DNA of 64,000 nt from Pyrinomonadaceae bacterium (GCA_028284415.1 JANQRU010000004.1:1116001-1180000), one strand, 5' to 3'. Counted from the first letter of the stretch, positions 34,199 through 42,537 are shown. Translations and numbers: made by a program. Notes: generated by a model not told the origin, from the sequence alone.

Positions 34199-36169
34199 AT
34201 GAGTAAAAATACAAAAAGAACTACAAATCAATCCATTCGGCAGATTGATCATCAACTACCAGAACTCTCCGCAAAAGCTATAAAATTTAATGAGTATGTA
34301 ACTAATACCAATTGGAAGAAGGCTAAAAGCATTTACAACGAAATGCTGCGTGACACCATTCCGATATTAACAGATAAATATTGCAATTTTATTTTTTCTA
34401 ACTCTAAAACGGTTCTCACTAATGAGCAGAGGGATAGACTAAGAGTTTTGTACGAAACAGTTAAATCAATTGTTCGGTATGGAAACTATTTTGACTTGTT
34501 GAGAAGCAAAAATTTAAATAATTTTTACAAAAACTTTCTACAAAAATTATTTAAAAGACCCTTTGCATCTAAAGACTTTTCAGACCTACATTATGATCTT
34601 AGTTATGTTTTGTTTAACTTTCAAAGAAATAGACCAGACGCCTATGACGATTGCGTAAATCATTTAGATAATATCAAAATACGGGCTGAGGAATTAGATG
34701 ACCTAGAAACATCTAATTTAGTAAAAGCAAGGTTTTGGAGTCGCTTTTTTTATCTTTCCTATTTGCTTTCCGTTCGTCGCCAAGAAGGATTAAAAGCCGA
34801 GAACTATTTGGCATTAGCTGATGCTTGGGAAGATACTCAATTTGATCTAGAAGAAAAGGATGAAGCCGATCATATCGGATACAGAAGAGATACTGATATT
34901 GGCATTGACAGAGTTTTTCTTGCCATCACAAGAGGAAAGTATAAACAAGCCCGTAACTTATTAACCCCTATCAAATATGTAATTAAACCGGAAGATTACA
35001 AATCTCACCTTCGGTCACTTATTGCTGAAACAGTTTTTAAGCGATGCTTGTCCGAATACTCAGTATCTAGCTTCTACCAAATTTATAGTGAAGCTTCTAA
35101 AGAGAAAAAAAATATAGATAGCAAAAATACTTCGAAAATAGAAAACGATCGGTTAAATTTGAGATTCTTTCATGAAAAATCTTTAATTTGTTTGCTATTA
35201 GTTGGAGCGAGCACTGGAAAAAACAAAAAAGAAGAATATCTTACTGAGTTAAAAGGAAATATTGGTAAAATGAAAAGGGCGTTGGCTAAATTTGGTGGAA
35301 AACATAATGATCCCGTCTGGCAGGCTCAAATCGAAATGCTTACCTCTCGAATGGAGCAACATTCAGAAAACTTTAGGAATGCTGAAAGATCAGCCAGTAA
35401 CGCTCTTGCAAATGCTAACAAAACACCACTTATACTTTTACAAATAGAAGCAAGAATCTGTCTTGCAGTAGTTTTACTTCGCCAAAATAAATATCAGAAA
35501 GCCATTAATTTATTAGATGAAGCACTAGACTTTAATGAAGAAAATTTAGTTTGGGATTTCGGTCAATTTAGTCAACCGGATTTAACTGCAGCTATTTACT
35601 TATATTTAACTAGAATTTATATCAGGAAGAACGATCAGAGAAATGCCTTGATAAATTTTGCGGAATTTAAAAGAAAACAACATGAAATTGAGCATGGCTG
35701 GATACTCAATAAGCTGATGCCGGAAGTAGAAAGGGAAGTTTCTTTATCAATTCTTTCTAACAAAGCAAATGATCCAAATAAAAACAGTATTGATCTTGAG
35801 ATGCAATATCTTTTGATGAAAAAAGAGGCAATCGAAGACACAAGCTGTAAGTTGAAGACGCATAAAATCTCTGATATTGCTAAAAATCTTAATTTATCTC
35901 CTCAAACAATATATGTTTGGTTGCGTGATTTAGAAGAGAGGGGATTAGCTCCTAAATTAGAAAAAACAAAAGCTAAAACTACAAATAAGGAAGATAAACT
36001 GGAGAGATTTAGACAACAAAAACAAGAAATTGAAGAGGCAAGCGAGTTTTTGAACACAGGTAAAAAGAATCAGCTAGCCAATTACCTAGGAATTTCTAGA
36101 CAAACTCTCTACAATCGTCTAGAAAAGCTGGAAGAATTAGGACTTTCCCCTAAAATTAATGGGTTATAA
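34199..36169 (+). CDS. TPR-like protein with two C-terminal HTH motifs
   Basis: A 656-residue soluble protein. Residues about 1-540 are helical with TPR-like pairs in the second half (LLQIEARICLAVVLLRQNKY, KAINLLDEALDFNEENLVWD). The C terminus has two similar helix-turn-helix units: ISDIAKNLNLSPQTIYVWLR (about 558-577) and QLANYLGISRQTLYNRLEKL (about 622-641). Each is followed by a helix that ends GLAPK or GLSPK, so the unit is duplicated. The second resembles Fis/Psq-type HTHs. No signal peptide. Start is the ATG at 34199 with weak GGATGA before it. A large transcription regulator that reads a ligand or partner through the TPR part is inferred. Confidence 0.7.
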   Translation: MSKNTKRTTNQSIRQIDHQLPELSAKAIKFNEYVTNTNWKKAKSIYNEMLRDTIPILTDKYCNFIFSNSKTVLTNEQRDRLRVLYETVKSIVRYGNYFDLLRSKNLNNFYKNFLQKLFKRPFASKDFSDLHYDLSYVLFNFQRNRPDAYDDCVNHLDNIKIRAEELDDLETSNLVKARFWSRFFYLSYLLSVRRQEGLKAENYLALADAWEDTQFDLEEKDEADHIGYRRDTDIGIDRVFLAITRGKYKQARNLLTPIKYVIKPEDYKSHLRSLIAETVFKRCLSEYSVSSFYQIYSEASKEKKNIDSKNTSKIENDRLNLRFFHEKSLICLLLVGASTGKNKKEEYLTELKGNIGKMKRALAKFGGKHNDPVWQAQIEMLTSRMEQHSENFRNAERSASNALANANKTPLILLQIEARICLAVVLLRQNKYQKAINLLDEALDFNEENLVWDFGQFSQPDLTAAIYLYLTRIYIRKNDQRNALINFAEFKRKQHEIEHGWILNKLMPEVEREVSLSILSNKANDPNKNSIDLEMQYLLMKKEAIEDTSCKLKTHKISDIAKNLNLSPQTIYVWLRDLEERGLAPKLEKTKAKTTNKEDKLERFRQQKQEIEEASEFLNTGKKNQLANYLGISRQTLYNRLEKLEELGLSPKINGL

Positions 36170-36713
36170 ATAACGGTTGTACTCAATTTACACTATCATT
36201 AATGAAATCGCTTGATTAGCATATTTTCTCTATTAAATGTACATTTAAGTGAGTTTTGTTTCTCTTAATTCTAACCATCAATCCATTGTTACTCATCTCA
36301 TAGCGTTGTCATGCTTGATTTGTAACAAATCAAATTTATAAGAAATTATTCTCTACAAAGTTTTACTATTTTGTTAAAATTATATTAAGTCAATCTACCT
36401 AAATGTTTTTTGTTTCGGCATCGCCTTTTACAAAAAGCTTAGAGCCATAACGATGTGTTTACTTGTTTAATTAGAAATTAATACCCAACATGTCAGAGAT
36501 TTGAGAATCAATGCACAAAGTACAGTAGTTCCAGGTTCAAAGCTCACCTCCCTACTTTGATTTACAACATCACAGTATTTTCATAGAGAAGAAGACAACA
36601 AGATTAATTATATTTAGATAACCCAAATTTATCTTAAATAAATTTTGGGTCACACCGCTACGCACCAAATGAATCAGAAGCGGAAGATTTTTTATCATTA
36701 GTACCGGAAAACT
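36170..36713. other. long intergenic stretch with one palindrome
   Basis: About 540 AT-rich bases after the TPR-HTH gene. A near-perfect 19-base palindrome TTGATTTGTAACAAATCAA sits at 36315-36333 and could be an operator. The segment 36640-36716 also reads as a short protein-like frame (SHRYAPNESEAEDFLSLVPE) without a start codon, perhaps the remains of a gene. Nothing else was recognised. Confidence 0.35.
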
Positions 36714-36863
36714 ATGCGATGTAGTAAATGTATGAGGAAATTCAAAAACAAGGGGGTATTGAAAAGACATTATGAAAACGATCAGCCGAAGAAACTACCT
36801 AGATGTAGAATGTGTGGAATGCAACCAAAAAGTCCATTTGCTCATTTTTATGGGTGTAATTAG
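36714..36863 (+). CDS. zinc-finger-like mini-protein, 49 residues
   Basis: Small ORF from ATG 36714 to TAG 36861-36863. It encodes RCSKCMRKFKNKGVLKRHY, then a linker and LPRCRMCGMQP ... HFYGCN. The first part has the C-x2-C ... H spacing of a classical C2H2 finger (C-x2-C-x12-H with a second His absent), and the second a C-x2-C pair closed by HFYGC. An upstream GGAAAA could be a weak ribosome binding site. The coding look is good for such a short frame. Confidence 0.4.
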   Translation: MRCSKCMRKFKNKGVLKRHYENDQPKKLPRCRMCGMQPKSPFAHFYGCN

Positions 36864-36910
36864 ACATTTAATATCAATTCCATTCTTATCCATATAAATC
36901 CGTTGGGTGT

Positions 36911-36955
36911 TCCTTAGGAGGGACAGGAGTATCGAACTCCAAATTTCTAAGGAGG
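36911..36955 (+). promoter_or_regulatory. structured leader that can hide the ribosome binding site
   Basis: TCCTTAG (36911-36917) pairs with CTAAGGA (36947-36953), and GGAGT/ACTCC (36926-36930 with 36936-36940) forms an inner stem. The outer stem contains most of AAGGAGG (36949-36955), the binding site for the ATG at 36963. Such a leader could control translation by temperature, a protein or a ligand. No known riboswitch class is recognised. Confidence 0.5.
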
Positions 36956-36962
36956 ATTTTCT

Positions 36963-37280
36963 ATGGAAAACACCATATCAATATCGGTTTACTTTTTTGG
37001 TTGGATTGTAATTGTTTTGTTTTGCAGTTTATTGGGTTTTTGGTTGAGTCACAAGATAGAAATTTTATCTGATTTAATATTGGATTACATTGTTATCTTA
37101 TTTGTGTTGGTGCCAACAGGGGTTGTTTTTTTTCTTTTGGTTTCTGCCATATTTTGGTTCGCCTACTCTTTTGCAGGTATTACAATTTTGTTTCTGATTA
37201 TGTTTACGCTTTGCGTAATATTATTTTTGATTTGTATTCCTTATGCGATTGGTTTAGCGTGTGCTATCCTGAATGGGTAA
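36963..37280 (+). CDS. small three-helix membrane protein
   Basis: A 105-residue, almost entirely hydrophobic protein with three to four membrane helices (VYFFGWIVIVLFCSLLGFWL; IVILFVLVPTGVVFFLLVSA; ITILFLIMFTLCVILFLICI). AAGGAGG just before the ATG gives a firm start, and this site is inside the leader hairpin at 36911-36955. A terminator closes the gene at 37302-37330, so it is transcribed by itself or in part with the radical SAM gene. No family recognised. A toxin-like or stress-related small membrane protein is possible. Confidence 0.6.
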   Translation: MENTISISVYFFGWIVIVLFCSLLGFWLSHKIEILSDLILDYIVILFVLVPTGVVFFLLVSAIFWFAYSFAGITILFLIMFTLCVILFLICIPYAIGLACAILNG

Positions 37281-37301
37281 ATATATACAAATTTTAGCTT
37301 G

Positions 37302-37330
37302 AAAAGGACACTTTGCAAAGTGTCCTTTTT
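37302..37330 (+). terminator. rho-independent terminator
   Basis: AAAAGGACACTTTG/CAAAGTGTCCTTTT with almost no loop, followed by TTGTTC, just after the small membrane protein gene. The T-rich 3' arm gives a classical plus-strand terminator. Confidence 0.75.
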
Positions 37331-37404
37331 TGTTCACTACCGAATTTTCTTGTTTAACACGTTTGGTAAATATAAAATGTAAATAAAGCTAAGGAGTTTC
37401 CCAT

Positions 37405-38436
37405 ATGAGAGATATTAAATCCACACTGAGTTTTATTGCTAGAGGACTTCTTTCAACAAAAAGAGTTGTGTTAGCCCAAATTGTGCCGATGAGGAGGTGT
37501 AATTTAAGTTGCACATATTGTAATGAATTTGACAAAGTTTCTAACCCTGTTCCGCTTGAGGAAGTAAAAAAATGGATAGATAAACTTGCGGAGTTTAGAA
37601 CAATGAATATAACTATTTCAGGTGGAGAGCCAATGATGCATCCCGAAATTTATGAAATTATAAGTTATATTCGTTCAAAAAATATAATGGCTGGTTTGAT
37701 AACCAATGGATACTATCTTACTGAAGAAACTATTAAAAAGTTAAATCAGGCAGGTCTTCAGGATTTGCAGATTAGTATTGATAATGTTGAACCTGATAAG
37801 ACATCAGCAAAAAGTCTTAATTATTACGAAAAAAAACGCGGAACATTGGAACTCTTAAAAGAGTTTGCAAAATTTAATGTAAATATAAATTCTGTTGTAG
37901 GAAGCAATGTAGAGAAACCAGAAGACGCTTTAATAATAACGAAACGTGCTTTTGAATTAGGGTTTTCTAGCACAGTCGGCATTATACATGATGAAAATGG
38001 CTTAATAAAAAAGTTAGAAGGAAAGGAGAAGGATATTTATGATGAGATTATTAAAATATCTGCAAGAAACCCTTTTCAGTATGGCTGGTATAGTAAAAAG
38101 TTTCAAAAAAAATTACTAAAAGACGGAGAAAGTAAATGGCGATGCCGTTCAGGCTCACGTTACCTTTATATTTGTGAACACGGCAGAGTTCAATGGTGTT
38201 CTCAACAGCGTATTTGTAAAAAAGGAAAACCTCACGGAGAAACGATAATCTCTGATGACATTTTAGATATTCCGCTAGAAGATTATTCTTGGGAAGAATT
38301 TAACCGTCAATTTCTTTTGAAAAAAGGGTGTGATGATGAATGCACTATTCAATGTGTAAGGTTGGTTGGAAGACTCGACAATACAAGATATAAACAAATG
38401 GATTTTGAAGAATACAATAATCGGATTGGGAATTAA
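37405..38436 (+). CDS. radical SAM enzyme with SPASM-like C terminus
   Basis: A 343-residue [4Fe-4S] radical S-adenosylmethionine protein. The cluster motif is RRCNLSCTYCNEF (C-x3-C-x2-C, about 30-38), followed by ISGGEPMMHPEI (AdoMet-binding GGEP, about 72-83). The C-terminal part has Cys residues in WRCRSGSRYLYICEHG, VQWCSQQRICKKG and KKGCDDECTIQCVRL, which look like an auxiliary cluster site of the SPASM type. AAGGAG precedes the ATG. Substrate is unknown. Radical SAM/SPASM enzymes often modify peptides or small metabolites; no clear precursor peptide is next to it, though several short ORFs lie within 2 kb. Confidence 0.8.
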   Translation: MRDIKSTLSFIARGLLSTKRVVLAQIVPMRRCNLSCTYCNEFDKVSNPVPLEEVKKWIDKLAEFRTMNITISGGEPMMHPEIYEIISYIRSKNIMAGLITNGYYLTEETIKKLNQAGLQDLQISIDNVEPDKTSAKSLNYYEKKRGTLELLKEFAKFNVNINSVVGSNVEKPEDALIITKRAFELGFSSTVGIIHDENGLIKKLEGKEKDIYDEIIKISARNPFQYGWYSKKFQKKLLKDGESKWRCRSGSRYLYICEHGRVQWCSQQRICKKGKPHGETIISDDILDIPLEDYSWEEFNRQFLLKKGCDDECTIQCVRLVGRLDNTRYKQMDFEEYNNRIGN

Positions 38437-38510
38437 AAACACTTTTGCAAAGAAAAGGGATTAATGTCATTTTGGGAATGTAGTATTAAACCCTCTTCAT
38501 TGTTTGATAA

Positions 38511-38801
38511 TTATAAAGCCAGAATTTTTTCTGCGATTAATTTAATTGATAGCATTATTAGTAATACAATTTCTAGCAAATGTATTATTAATGAGTGAGA
38601 TTCAACTAAATAACCCTCCATTTTCTTCAAGTTTGATTTTGGTTCGTCAACTTCAATCTTGTTTAATCTTGTATGTTTATTATCAAACGATTCTTTTCGC
38701 TCATTGCGTCTTACAAAGCCCTGAATGATAATTTGTTGTTGGGTATTTTTATCAGAGTTACCGAAAATCTTCCGCAGAAAACTCATTGCTTTTCTTATCA
38801 T
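38511..38801 (-). CDS. small protein with C-terminal membrane helix
   Basis: Ninety-six residues. The basic N terminus MIRKAMSFLRKIFGNSDKNT is amphipathic, the middle is polar (RRNERKESFDNKHTRLNKI) and the C-terminal 30 residues form a membrane helix (LIIHLLEIVLLIMLSIKLIA). AGGAG precedes the ATG at 38799-38801. Not recognised. Its stop is 74 bases from the convergent radical SAM gene's stop. Confidence 0.5.
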   Translation of the reverse strand: MIRKAMSFLRKIFGNSDKNTQQQIIIQGFVRRNERKESFDNKHTRLNKIEVDEPKSNLKKMEGYLVESHSLIIHLLEIVLLIMLSIKLIAEKILAL

Positions 38802-38944
38802 TTTGTTCTCCTACTTTTAATTAATCAGCTTTTGCTGAGTTATTAGCAATGTTTTCGGCACTTTCTTTTCTTTACCAAATAGCCTAAGTTTGATATTCTG
38901 GCATCGATATTTTGACGTAAAAATGTCGAAAACAATCCATTTGC

Positions 38945-39113
38945 AGGATCGCCTATGCCTTAGAAACTTGGGCGATCCTTGCTAGTTTTAAAGATTTAAG
39001 GGGGGAAGCCCCCGAATGATCCATCTTTGAGTTTCAGCTTGCTAGACCAACGTAAAGAAGAACCGTAGCGAAGCCCCCCGCTTAATCCAGCTTCAAGCTT
39101 CAGATGCTTGAAG
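38945..39113. other. hairpin-rich GC island
   Basis: Three stems stand out in otherwise AT-rich DNA: AGGATCGCC/GGCGATCCT (38945-38953 with 38971-38979), GGGGG/CCCCC near 39001-39012, and CTTCAAGC/GCTTGAAG (39091-39098 with 39106-39113). The segments around 39019 and 39086 are also imperfect direct repeats (ATCCATCTTTGAGTTTCAGC and ATCCAGCTTCAAGCTTCAG). It may be a structured RNA or the relic of a repeat element, and overlaps the 3' end of the doubtful gene at 38996-39361. Confidence 0.4.
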
Positions 39114-39361
39114 CCAAAAATTGAAAATATATTCTTTGCTTTTATGAACATTGACTGAAGACTTACTCTTAAACAGTTTTTCAAAAAAATTAAATATTTT
39201 AAGAAAGTGTTTTTAACATGATTTATCCTTGTTAAATTTGAAATCCAGCCTTTTGATGAATCGCCAGCAAAACACACTTCAGGTTCAGAACTGCAAAAAG
39301 CATTCCTTTTGAAGCTTTTCAATTTCACGATGATTATGTGTAACATTTTTTGTTTATTCAT
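38996..39361 (-). CDS. doubtful 121-residue ORF with duplicated C-terminal motif
   Basis: AAGGAG before the ATG at 39359-39361 supports translation, but the product is odd: a basic N terminus, a middle like FLKNCLRVSLQSMFIKAKN, and a C-terminal part with an internal repeat (HLKLEAGLSGGL and KLKLKDGSFGGF). The repeat is caused by the imperfect DNA repeat noted at 38945-39113, so part of the frame may be a translated repeat element. Confidence 0.3.
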   Translation of the reverse strand: MNKQKMLHIIIVKLKSFKRNAFCSSEPEVCFAGDSSKGWISNLTRINHVKNTFLKYLIFLKNCLRVSLQSMFIKAKNIFSIFGFKHLKLEAGLSGGLRYGSSLRWSSKLKLKDGSFGGFPP

Positions 39362-39467
39362 TGTTACTTCTCCTTTTATGATTTTGGGGGGCTAAATTTA
39401 GCTCGGTTTGTGAAGAGCACAAATTTTTACGCTCCCGTTTTTATTAGGCAGGGTTGATTTAAAAAAA

Positions 39468-39505
39468 AAAGACAACCCTTCAAGTAATCCTCAAAGATTG
39501 TCTTT
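39468..39505 (-). terminator. possible terminator of the recombinase operon
   Basis: On the minus strand AAAGACAA and TTGTCTTT enclose a 22-base loop and are followed by a long run of T. It lies about 170 bases past the stop of the serine recombinase gene. The rest of 39362-39674 is AT-rich and empty. Confidence 0.45.
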
Positions 39506-39674
39506 ACGTTTTTTGGTCTAGCGAATATTTTTTGAGGCAAATATTATACCATGGGAATTATTGATTAAATTAAACCCTCTTAAAGTTAATGATTTACTGG
39601 GTTTCACTGATTAAAGGAATTGTTAGTAATTTGTTATATTTTTCGATTTTCTGGATTTTATTTAGAAAATTGCA

Positions 39675-41225
39675 TCAATAACTGAAAAAAATGTAATTGA
39701 CTAAATTCTTGGATTTTTGCGAATTTCTGAAAAAATGTTTTAAATAAGCCAGAACCGTCCGAGTGGTTGCTCTACGCGGGCTACCATTGGGTACACAGGG
39801 TCTTGCGAGCATCATTTCAAATGGTTTCTCCAGCTTAATTAAAAGAGATTTTCCCTCTGCAGAGAGGTTCGAGACGGATAGTTTAACCATCTCCCGTCTC
39901 TGAACAGGTTCGGCATCTTTATAGCTTGAATAAAGGGATTTTAAGAGTTCGAGAAACTTTTCAAATTCCCGAAGATGAAAAGAGTCTTTCTCATTAATCT
40001 TTTGCAGCTTTTCTTGGATTTCTTTTTGTTTTAAGATAATTTCGTTCTTTTTCAAAAAATAGGTTTCCCTATCAAAAACCATATCCATATAGGCGTCGGC
40101 TAATCTCGTGAGGCGAGATTTAATCTTTGATTCCTCTAAAATAAGCCGTTTCTTTTCTTCGGCAATTCTCTTAGGCTCATCTCTTTTATAGCTTTCAGCT
40201 GCTTCTTTGAAGATGGCATATTCTTCATCGGAAAGTTGCAGTTTTCGGTAGAGTTTCAAAAGCTTTTTTTCAATCCGGTCTTCCCTGAGAGTATGTTTTT
40301 GCGGGCATTGTTTTTTCTGACAGCGGTAATAGATATAACCCTTTTGTTTTTCCGCGATAAGCTTATTTTTGCAAAAACTACACGTGATAATTTGCCGGAA
40401 GGCAAAAAAATGCTTATGTGTTTTGCGGTTTCTTTTTCCGGCAAAAACATCCTGCACTTCATCAAAAAGCTCCTTTGAAATAATTGCCGGATGCACTCCG
40501 ACAAATATCTCATTCGTTCTCTTTATCTTGATAAGTCCTGAATAAAAGGGGTTCTTTAAGATCTTTACAAGCCCGTTCCTGCTCACCTTTTTATTGTTTT
40601 TATTGCGTAAACCGATTCGATAGAGTTTATCTGCAAGAGGATCAAGACCCATATTTCCTTGAGAGTAGAGTTCAAAACCGCGACGGATTAGCGGGGCGGT
40701 TTTAGAGTCAATTTCTTTTGGTTTGCCTTTTCCCGCATCAAGATAGCCCAAGGGAGCCGGGAAGGGAAAAAGTCCCTGTTTTAATCTCCCGTAAATTCCT
40801 TTTTTGGTTTCTTCCCGTAAGTTGCGGATATAGTCGGAGGCGACGACTGCCTGAATGTCGGCGGAAAGCCTTCCCCCTCTGGAATTTAGATCAATGCTCT
40901 CGTTGGCAAAATGCACTTCCACGCCCTTATCAATCAAAGTCCCGAGGTCTGCCCAATCCCGCAGGTTTCTCGCACTCCGGTCGATTTTATGGATGATAAT
41001 CCCCCTCGCTTCGCCGCGTTTGAGGTTTTCAAGCATTTCTAAAAACACGGGTCGCCCGGATTTAGCGGCGGTTTCCCGTTCTTCAAACTCCTTTGTGATT
41101 TTTAGGCTGAAACGACGGGCATATCGTCCGATAGCGTCTCGTTGTTCATCCAATGACGTACCCGATACGCCCTGTCGCTGGGTGGAAACCCGAACATAGG
41201 AAAAATAGCCCTTCAATGCTTGCAT
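39675..41225 (-). CDS. large serine recombinase (site-specific integrase/resolvase)
   Basis: A 516-residue serine recombinase. The catalytic domain starts at once: YFSYVRVSTQRQGVSG holds the nucleophile Ser (about 13) and IIIHKIDRSARNL (about 75-87) has the conserved D-R-x-x-R block. The recombinase domain follows (about 165-265, KGIYGRLKQGLFPFPAPLGY). A zinc ribbon (ITCSFCKNK and YYRCQKKQCPQKH, about 285-310) precedes a coiled-coil (about 340-430, RIAEEKKRLILEESKIKSRL). The tail is basic and carries RPCVPNGSPRRATT. Such enzymes integrate or excise elements. The start ATG at 41223-41225 has no strong ribosome binding site. Confidence 0.85.
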   Translation of the reverse strand: MQALKGYFSYVRVSTQRQGVSGTSLDEQRDAIGRYARRFSLKITKEFEERETAAKSGRPVFLEMLENLKRGEARGIIIHKIDRSARNLRDWADLGTLIDKGVEVHFANESIDLNSRGGRLSADIQAVVASDYIRNLREETKKGIYGRLKQGLFPFPAPLGYLDAGKGKPKEIDSKTAPLIRRGFELYSQGNMGLDPLADKLYRIGLRNKNNKKVSRNGLVKILKNPFYSGLIKIKRTNEIFVGVHPAIISKELFDEVQDVFAGKRNRKTHKHFFAFRQIITCSFCKNKLIAEKQKGYIYYRCQKKQCPQKHTLREDRIEKKLLKLYRKLQLSDEEYAIFKEAAESYKRDEPKRIAEEKKRLILEESKIKSRLTRLADAYMDMVFDRETYFLKKNEIILKQKEIQEKLQKINEKDSFHLREFEKFLELLKSLYSSYKDAEPVQRREMVKLSVSNLSAEGKSLLIKLEKPFEMMLARPCVPNGSPRRATTRTVLAYLKHFFRNSQKSKNLVNYIFFSY

Positions 41226-41312
41226 AGGGGGTGAAAAAAATTCTTAATTGTTCTTTTTTACTTCTAAGGGAAGGCGGTTTAAACCTAGCGTTTAAAAAAA
41301 GTCCCGTCAACA

Positions 41313-41480
41313 TTATTTAACGGGCGTTTTTCGCTTGCTTCTCTTTTGATAAATCCGCCAGACTAGATCGACATATCGCTGGATTCTAAAACGGACTTCG
41401 GCTATTTCCTGTTCGGTCAGTTCGGGATAGATATCTTCGAGTTTCGGAAGCATATTTTTTATGTTATCTCCTTGATTCAT
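41313..41480 (-). CDS. small helical protein, 55 residues
   Basis: Overlaps the end of the RuvC-like gene by 17 bases. From the ATG at 41478-41480 (GAGGAAG just before it) it encodes MNQGDNIKNMLPKLEDIYPE and a helical, basic rest ending KRSKRKTPVK. An internal ATG at 41451-41453, with AAGGAG upstream, is another start. A weak hairpin CCCGT/ACGGG with a T-run on the minus strand lies over its stop. Unknown function. Confidence 0.45.
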   Translation of the reverse strand: MNQGDNIKNMLPKLEDIYPELTEQEIAEVRFRIQRYVDLVWRIYQKRSKRKTPVK

Positions 41481-41997
41481 CTTCCTCGTTATCAATTTCC
41501 AATTCCCAAACGCACACCAAACCGACGGCAATCGCCCCAAACAAAAAATCGTAGTATCTGACCTGAGATCGGTTCGGAAGATTTAAGTATTTTTGAAGTT
41601 CAGGAAACTTGGAAATGAGAAAGCGATTGACATTATCTTTGATAGCATCTCCCTTAATTTTTTCTTTATCCGAGATGGTTTGTCTGATGTCTTTGGGTTT
41701 ATATTTCAATAGATTGATATCACTTCTCTCTGAGGAAAAGCTCTTTATCTCTTCATAAACCCTTTTTACGAATGACCGCTTTTGCTGAATGTAAAATACC
41801 TCCTCGATTGCCAGGTGAGTTATCCCATAATTGAGAATGAGTTTTTTTATGATCCGTTGTAGTTTTTGAAGGGTTTCCTGTTTGGTATTTCTCTCAATGG
41901 TTCTGATTGCATAGTAAGAGAGGTTTCCGTTTTGAAACACCGAAACGCCGATATGGCGTGATCCCGGATCAATTCCGAGTATATTATTTTGTTTCAT
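41464..41997 (-). CDS. RuvC-like Holliday-junction resolvase/RNase H-fold nuclease
   Basis: A 177-residue RNase H-fold nuclease. Catalytic acids are seen in NILGIDPGSRHIGVS (Asp about 6), HLAIEEVFYIQQKRS (Glu about 67-68) and YYDFLFGAIAVG (Asp about 150). The order matches RuvC, which resolves four-way DNA junctions. It sits directly before the small basic gene and the serine recombinase on the same strand, so it may process recombination or replication intermediates of this element. Homology to host ruvC is only at the fold level as far as can be seen. Start is the ATG at 41995-41997. Confidence 0.75.
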   Translation of the reverse strand: MKQNNILGIDPGSRHIGVSVFQNGNLSYYAIRTIERNTKQETLQKLQRIIKKLILNYGITHLAIEEVFYIQQKRSFVKRVYEEIKSFSSERSDINLLKYKPKDIRQTISDKEKIKGDAIKDNVNRFLISKFPELQKYLNLPNRSQVRYYDFLFGAIAVGLVCVWELEIDNEEDESRR

Positions 41998-42014
41998 TAT
42001 TATTATTTTGATTT

Positions 42015-42446
42015 TTAATTGCGAGGAGATTTATATTCCATAACCATATTATTGAGGTCGATAATATGTCTGGTGACCGTTTCGAGTTCAATCTCATTCG
42101 GGAGATTGGATTTTAGGAACTCATTGTAGGGGCAAAATTCTTTTGCGGTTACTGTCTTTGACCCGTTTTTGTAAATTGAATGACTTAAAAGACTCTGTTT
42201 GTTCGTTTCTTCTATTTCTCTAATTTCGCGACTTGCTTGTCTGTACAGTTCCTTAAAGAGTTTCTGAACAGGCACTTTGTAGATGATTTCGAGTTTGAGA
42301 GCGATTTCAAGACCCGGGATATTAAGACCCCTTTCATAACGCGAGATGACATCGGGAGAATGCTCGGAGAGATGGGCGACTTGATTTAATCCAAGCCCCG
42401 CTCTTGAGCGGGCAACCCAAAGATTATTCTTTGTTTTTGTTTGCAT
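42015..42446 (-). CDS. XRE-family regulator
   Basis: A 143-residue protein with an N-terminal HTH (LWVARSRAGLGLNQVAHLSE, SPDVISRYERGLNIPGLEIA) and a C-terminal part that is not recognised (about 75-143, with KEFCPYNEFLKSNLPNEIEL). It is 17 bases before the RuvC-like gene, in the recombination module on the minus strand. It probably controls this module. Confidence 0.8.
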   Translation of the reverse strand: MQTKTKNNLWVARSRAGLGLNQVAHLSEHSPDVISRYERGLNIPGLEIALKLEIIYKVPVQKLFKELYRQASREIREIEETNKQSLLSHSIYKNGSKTVTAKEFCPYNEFLKSNLPNEIELETVTRHIIDLNNMVMEYKSPRN

Positions 42447-42513
42447 GTTTTTTTGATTAATGTTCGGATAACTTGAATTTTAGCAAGTGTTCCTTTAAGA
42501 GAGGTAGATTGAA

Positions 42514-42537
42514 AAATCCGATAAATTTGTCGGATTT
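42514..42537 (-). terminator. rho-independent terminator
   Basis: On the minus strand AAATCCGA/TCGGATTT with an eight-base loop is followed by TTTC. It lies 80 bases past the end of the CadC-like gene at 42618-43661. Two TTCCACA-like words follow near 42560-42575, resembling weak DnaA sites. Confidence 0.6.

Noticed and set aside
36530..36560. T-arm-like word GGTTCAAAGC resembling a tRNA
   Set aside because: No cloverleaf can be built around it.
36570..36770. 66-residue minus-strand frame
   Set aside because: Lies opposite the zinc-finger-like ORF and has no start signals.
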